The notes under the pieces: model-generated | Told to the model about the DNA's origin: nothing | Databases searched by the model: none | Seen by the model: only the letters and a program-made list of their open reading frames with translations | Made by a program: the position numbers and the translations under genes | Shown here: positions 61,139 through 64,000 of the stretch, in pieces | Numbering within the stretch: position 1 is the first letter of the stretch | Layout: the number at the start of each line of letters is the position of its first letter | NCBI GenBank assembly: GCA_900074885.1 | Contig: FJUW01000003.1 | Span: 897,273-961,272, forward strand | From: Rhynchosporium graminicola | Taxonomy: Eukaryota; Ascomycota; Leotiomycetes; Helotiales; Ploettnerulaceae | DNA: 64,000 nt | Reading direction: 5' to 3'

Positions 61139-62083
61139 AGCGAAGACAGTTCTCGTTCTTGATAGTTCTACACCAGGAGGGAGAGGGAACCCTCCTCAAC
61201 TCGAGGAGGAGGATTTCGGACTTTATAGACACAAAATCAGCTACTCCCCACTAATGATCATTTTGCGCCTGGGTTGGTTCCTAGTTCCCCGGAACAAGCG
61301 GTCTACTTTGCGCCATCAGCATCGTGAAGTTAAGACTTTCTCAAAGTATTCGGTCCGCGCGATAATCAAACACACAAGCATCTTTCATGTGAATCCCACT
61401 GCTCCAACCTCCACACAGAACAATTATTGGCTGCTTCCAAAGAGCGGAGTGATCATGGCAGTCATCCGCGTGGGTGTCGAGGGTGTCGCGGGTGTCGAGG
61501 GTGTCTTACTGCCGCCTTACTTACCTACTCAAGTGGTCGTGTCGGTCTGTGACCCGGTCTAGTGTGCGGGGGTGGCATGCATCATAAAGTTCCTAGTGGG
61601 TGTCGATATATGTATGTAGCTTGGTGATCAGCCACGAACTTCCCCATGTCTATCTACTATTGTACAAGTTGTGTCCTACTGTGGAGGTTGACGTGCACGT
61701 GAAACCCATGCCTGTTGACTCTTGGTAAGTAACGAAACGTTGCACAGCAGTCTCGGTACACCACATATGACCACTCAGTATTGCCAAAACAGGAAGCTCT
61801 TGGGAAGAAGGCTCGCAAGACTTAACAAGAAGGAGAGGACGTGAAAGAGATGATCTCGATATTCCTCTGCTCACCGTGTACTTGAAGTATTCGCATTGAA
61901 GAGCATGACGTGATCAGTAACTCTAATATCCGAATTTATCCACTCGTCTCCCATGAGGGTGTACTTCTAGAAACCTTCTTCCACTGATAATAGGTAAGTT
62001 TGCACTCTTTCCATCTAGACCAGGGGGACCATGGCCAAAGCCTGGTGGGTACCCATCTTGTTTTCAATTAAACCAGAACTCTG
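61139..62083. other. Upstream region of the GH47 gene
   Basis: About 0.9 kb without recognised coding content. It holds a 9-bp tandem repeat at 61472-61505. Confidence 0.4.
61472..61505. repeat. 9-bp tandem repeat, about four copies
   Basis: Near-perfect copies of GGGTGTCGA (one copy has C for the last base), about 340 bp upstream of the GH47 start codon. Confidence 0.8.
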
Positions 62084-62704
62084 ATGGACTACTCAGACAT
62101 AGACCTAGGCGCACTTATTGCACCACCAGCCATCGAAGTAGGAAGGGGGAGGAGGAGGACTCCGGATATTGCAAGCATATGGTCTTCTCGTGTCTTTCAT
62201 ATCATCGGTGCACAGGCTAAATACGCTCGTACAGAGCTTATGAGCCAACAGATATATGGTCTGCAGACTATCCTCGTGTTCCACAATCCTGTCAGAAGCA
62301 AACACGGCGAGCGTCTCTTGATCTCCCAGCAGAATTTTGACAGAATCGGATTCGCATTCAGCGATAATCGTCATGTAACCTGGCCCTGCATGATCATCAA
62401 AGGACATATATGTGTCTTTCGCATAGAGATCTATCAGATGCAGGCATGCTTCTGTATCTCTATGTTTCTGGGACGTGTGCTTCCTAATCCCCAATTTCTG
62501 TGTTGCATTCGCATACTTGAAGGTAGATCGGGGTTGAGTCTGTATGTGATGCATTTGTATTATCGACAGGCAATTCACACATCTTACCACGATGTCCGTG
62601 AGTACTATGGCGTAAAAAGTCCAGAGAATCTTGACAGAATCTTAAAGATCTTGTCGAATCGTATATACTTGACACGACTTTGTTCTGCCCTACTAACGCT
62701 TTGA
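62084..62704 (+). CDS. Hypothetical protein, doubtful
   Basis: Uninterrupted frame of 206 codons with no family I recognise. The C-terminal part (YYGVKSPENLDRILKILSNR) looks protein-like, but the middle is rich in Cys, Ile and aromatic residues. A 161-codon frame lies on the other strand (62105-62590), where a part around SFDDHAGPGYMTIIAECESD also looks plausible. At most one is real, and I cannot decide which. An uninterrupted frame this long could also occur by chance in 64 kb. Confidence 0.25.
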   Translation: MDYSDIDLGALIAPPAIEVGRGRRRTPDIASIWSSRVFHIIGAQAKYARTELMSQQIYGLQTILVFHNPVRSKHGERLLISQQNFDRIGFAFSDNRHVTWPCMIIKGHICVFRIEIYQMQACFCISMFLGRVLPNPQFLCCIRILEGRSGLSLYVMHLYYRQAIHTSYHDVREYYGVKSPENLDRILKILSNRIYLTRLCSALLTL

Positions 62705-62817
62705 GGTAGTCATTTTAGCGACTGTTAGATAAATAATCGCGAGCTCACAGATAACAGGCTGAAAGTCACCTGTGGTCTTATTGATGGTAAATCTTGAGGT
62801 TTATCGAGACTTAGAAT

Positions 62818-63246
62818 TCAGTATAGCTCCTGCTTCATCTGCATGGATACCTCGCGGGCTTCGTTTCGATTCAGACTTTCTACCAACGATCTATAAACAT
62901 TAGCAGTCATCCATTTCGCAATGGATCTTGTCTAGAGTTCGTACCTCGAAAGCAGCCAAAAGCATAAATATTCGAATATCGCATCCAAATCAGATAGAGG
63001 TGTTCTGTAACGCCAGTGGGGGTTCAATCCCTCAACTTCGCTGGATATTTCTTGCATGCAGCTATTGTATATGCCAGATCTTGTCGGCGCATTTGGAATA
63101 CTCACATACCCAGACGAAAACACTGCAATACCTAATTTTGAATATGTACAGAGTAAAGACCACATGGAAGAGCATCGATTGTCTCCTACATACCCATTTA
63201 GAAGATCCGAACCAGCTGATATACAATAAGTGAAACAAGAACCGTA
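62818..63246 (-). CDS. Possible 3' exons of an unrecognised gene
   Basis: Two blocks, about 62945-63246 and 62818-62890, join through an intron with GTACGA..ATAG borders and a GCTAAT branch site. The joined end reads FWLLSRSLVESLNRNEAREV, followed by a Gln/Lys-rich stretch and a stop. The upstream block contains SSEVEGLNPHWRYRTPLSDL. The 5' part is not resolved: a frame at about 63255-63420 (with VACLDLARVLGMSPDHLLGS) may belong to it, but I found no clean junction. No family recognised. Confidence 0.3.
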
Positions 63247-64000
63247 CTACTTCATCTCGCAGCAGGCTCTTGAGGAAAGGAGATATGCCAATTGTAATCG
63301 TGGAAGTTCTAGAGACAGTAGCTGATCCCAAAAGATGATCCGGACTCATCCCCAGAACTCGTGCCAGATCAAGACAGGCGACTATGCTCACTTCGCCAAC
63401 TCGAGGGCGTATCGATTCCGCTTACGAAGCTATATCCAATGCTCTTCCCTAGTGAAAATTAGCATTCATCAAAAGAATTTTTGAGGTGCACGACTTCGTG
63501 ATTTCAAGGCTGGCTCTTTTCTTCACTCTCCGTTGAAGCAATTTGAGAACTTAATACTCTTTTGCCTGGTAATGTCATCAGTCACTTACATGACTTTGAT
63601 ATCTGCTTTTAGGCAGTGCCCTATAATCTTTTCGCGACATTGATATATTGCATTGTCACCTTTTAGTTGTACTTTTTGGAGGGTGTAACATCGACACCTG
63701 AGAGCGTAGCGGCGCCGAGGGATTCAATTTCGCTATAATCGAGGTAGATAAAGATCCGCACTGATCGCCTATGACTAAGATGTGTGTTATCCATCGTGCA
63801 GATAGCTAGAAGAGTTTGAAGAGGCGTGATTGCTTGGGTATGATATGGTAGACGATTCGACCTTTTTAAAGTAAGGAACATCAATTACGAGAATACCGAA
63901 GGAGGGTGTGCTACGGTTTACGAGCAGGATATAACATACAGCAGCCATGCAAACTAGAGCTAATACTATCCAAAGCAGCGGAATGGTGTATTTTATCTGC
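63247..64000. other. Window end, unresolved
   Basis: No firm gene. At the edge, the minus strand (64000 to about 63865) encodes a hydrophobic segment (IPLLWIVLALVCMAAVCYIL) in an open frame that could be the end of a membrane-protein gene lying mostly outside the window. Confidence 0.3.

Noticed and set aside
63018..63035. GGTTCAATCC-like string resembling a tRNA B box
   Set aside because: No A box or cloverleaf can be formed from the 70 bp upstream, and the stretch lies within a likely coding block on the minus strand.

Overview
The window is nuclear DNA of a filamentous ascomycete (Pezizomycotina). Genes carry many short introns (about 45-120 bp) with GT..AG borders and CTAAC-like branch sites, and they are spaced by 0.1-2 kb. 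Their products are closest to what I know of fungal families: OPI3, RXT2, BRC1/RTT107, TRM8, MDM1, FMP30, NDC80, PEX14, ERG13 and a DUF7820-type membrane protein. A helotialean (Leotiomycetes) origin is possible but cannot be proven from the sequence. I joined exons by hand. For every spliced model the exon lengths add up to a whole number of codons and the reading frame continues across each junction.

Layout. 0.4-11 kb: a Nit2-type amidase, the phospholipid methyltransferase OPI3, the Rpd3L subunit RXT2, a TRAPPC11-like trafficking protein and a peroxisomal (PTS1) alpha/beta hydrolase. 11-22 kb: the six-BRCT DNA-damage protein BRC1/RTT107, ESCRT-II VPS25, a CCDC174-family protein, the tRNA m7G methyltransferase TRM8 and the ER-tethered sorting nexin MDM1. 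22-31 kb: more accessory, with an unrecognised protein that has a 24-residue repeat and a basic tail, a Ure2p-like glutathione S-transferase and a 14-TM MFS exporter. 31-46 kb: a p24 cargo receptor, ARF1, a small secreted protein, an FMP30/NAPE-PLD-like hydrolase, an SR splicing factor, NDC80 and PEX14. 46-51 kb: an HSL-type esterase and HMG-CoA synthase. 50.6-54.9 kb: gene-empty, with two 115-bp inverted-repeat elements. 54.9-61.1 kb: a DUF7820-like membrane protein and a secreted GH47 alpha-mannosidase, with a small assembly gap at 58,445. 61-64 kb: weakly supported models only.

Most genes are housekeeping and unrelated. Shared themes are membrane lipid and sterol synthesis (OPI3, FMP30, ERG13), membrane traffic (TRAPPC11, VPS25, MDM1, p24, ARF1) and peroxisomes (PEX14 and the SKM-tailed hydrolase). 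Several pairs are divergent with short shared promoters (RXT2/TRAPPC11, hydrolase/BRC1, CCDC174/TRM8, NDC80/PEX14). I see no biosynthetic gene cluster, CRISPR array, rRNA or tRNA. I found no convincing undescribed multi-gene system. The most notable observations are a 7-nt micro-exon in PEX14, a pair of MITE-like elements, a 438-bp intron in the SR-protein gene, and the repeat protein at 22.9-24.4 kb.
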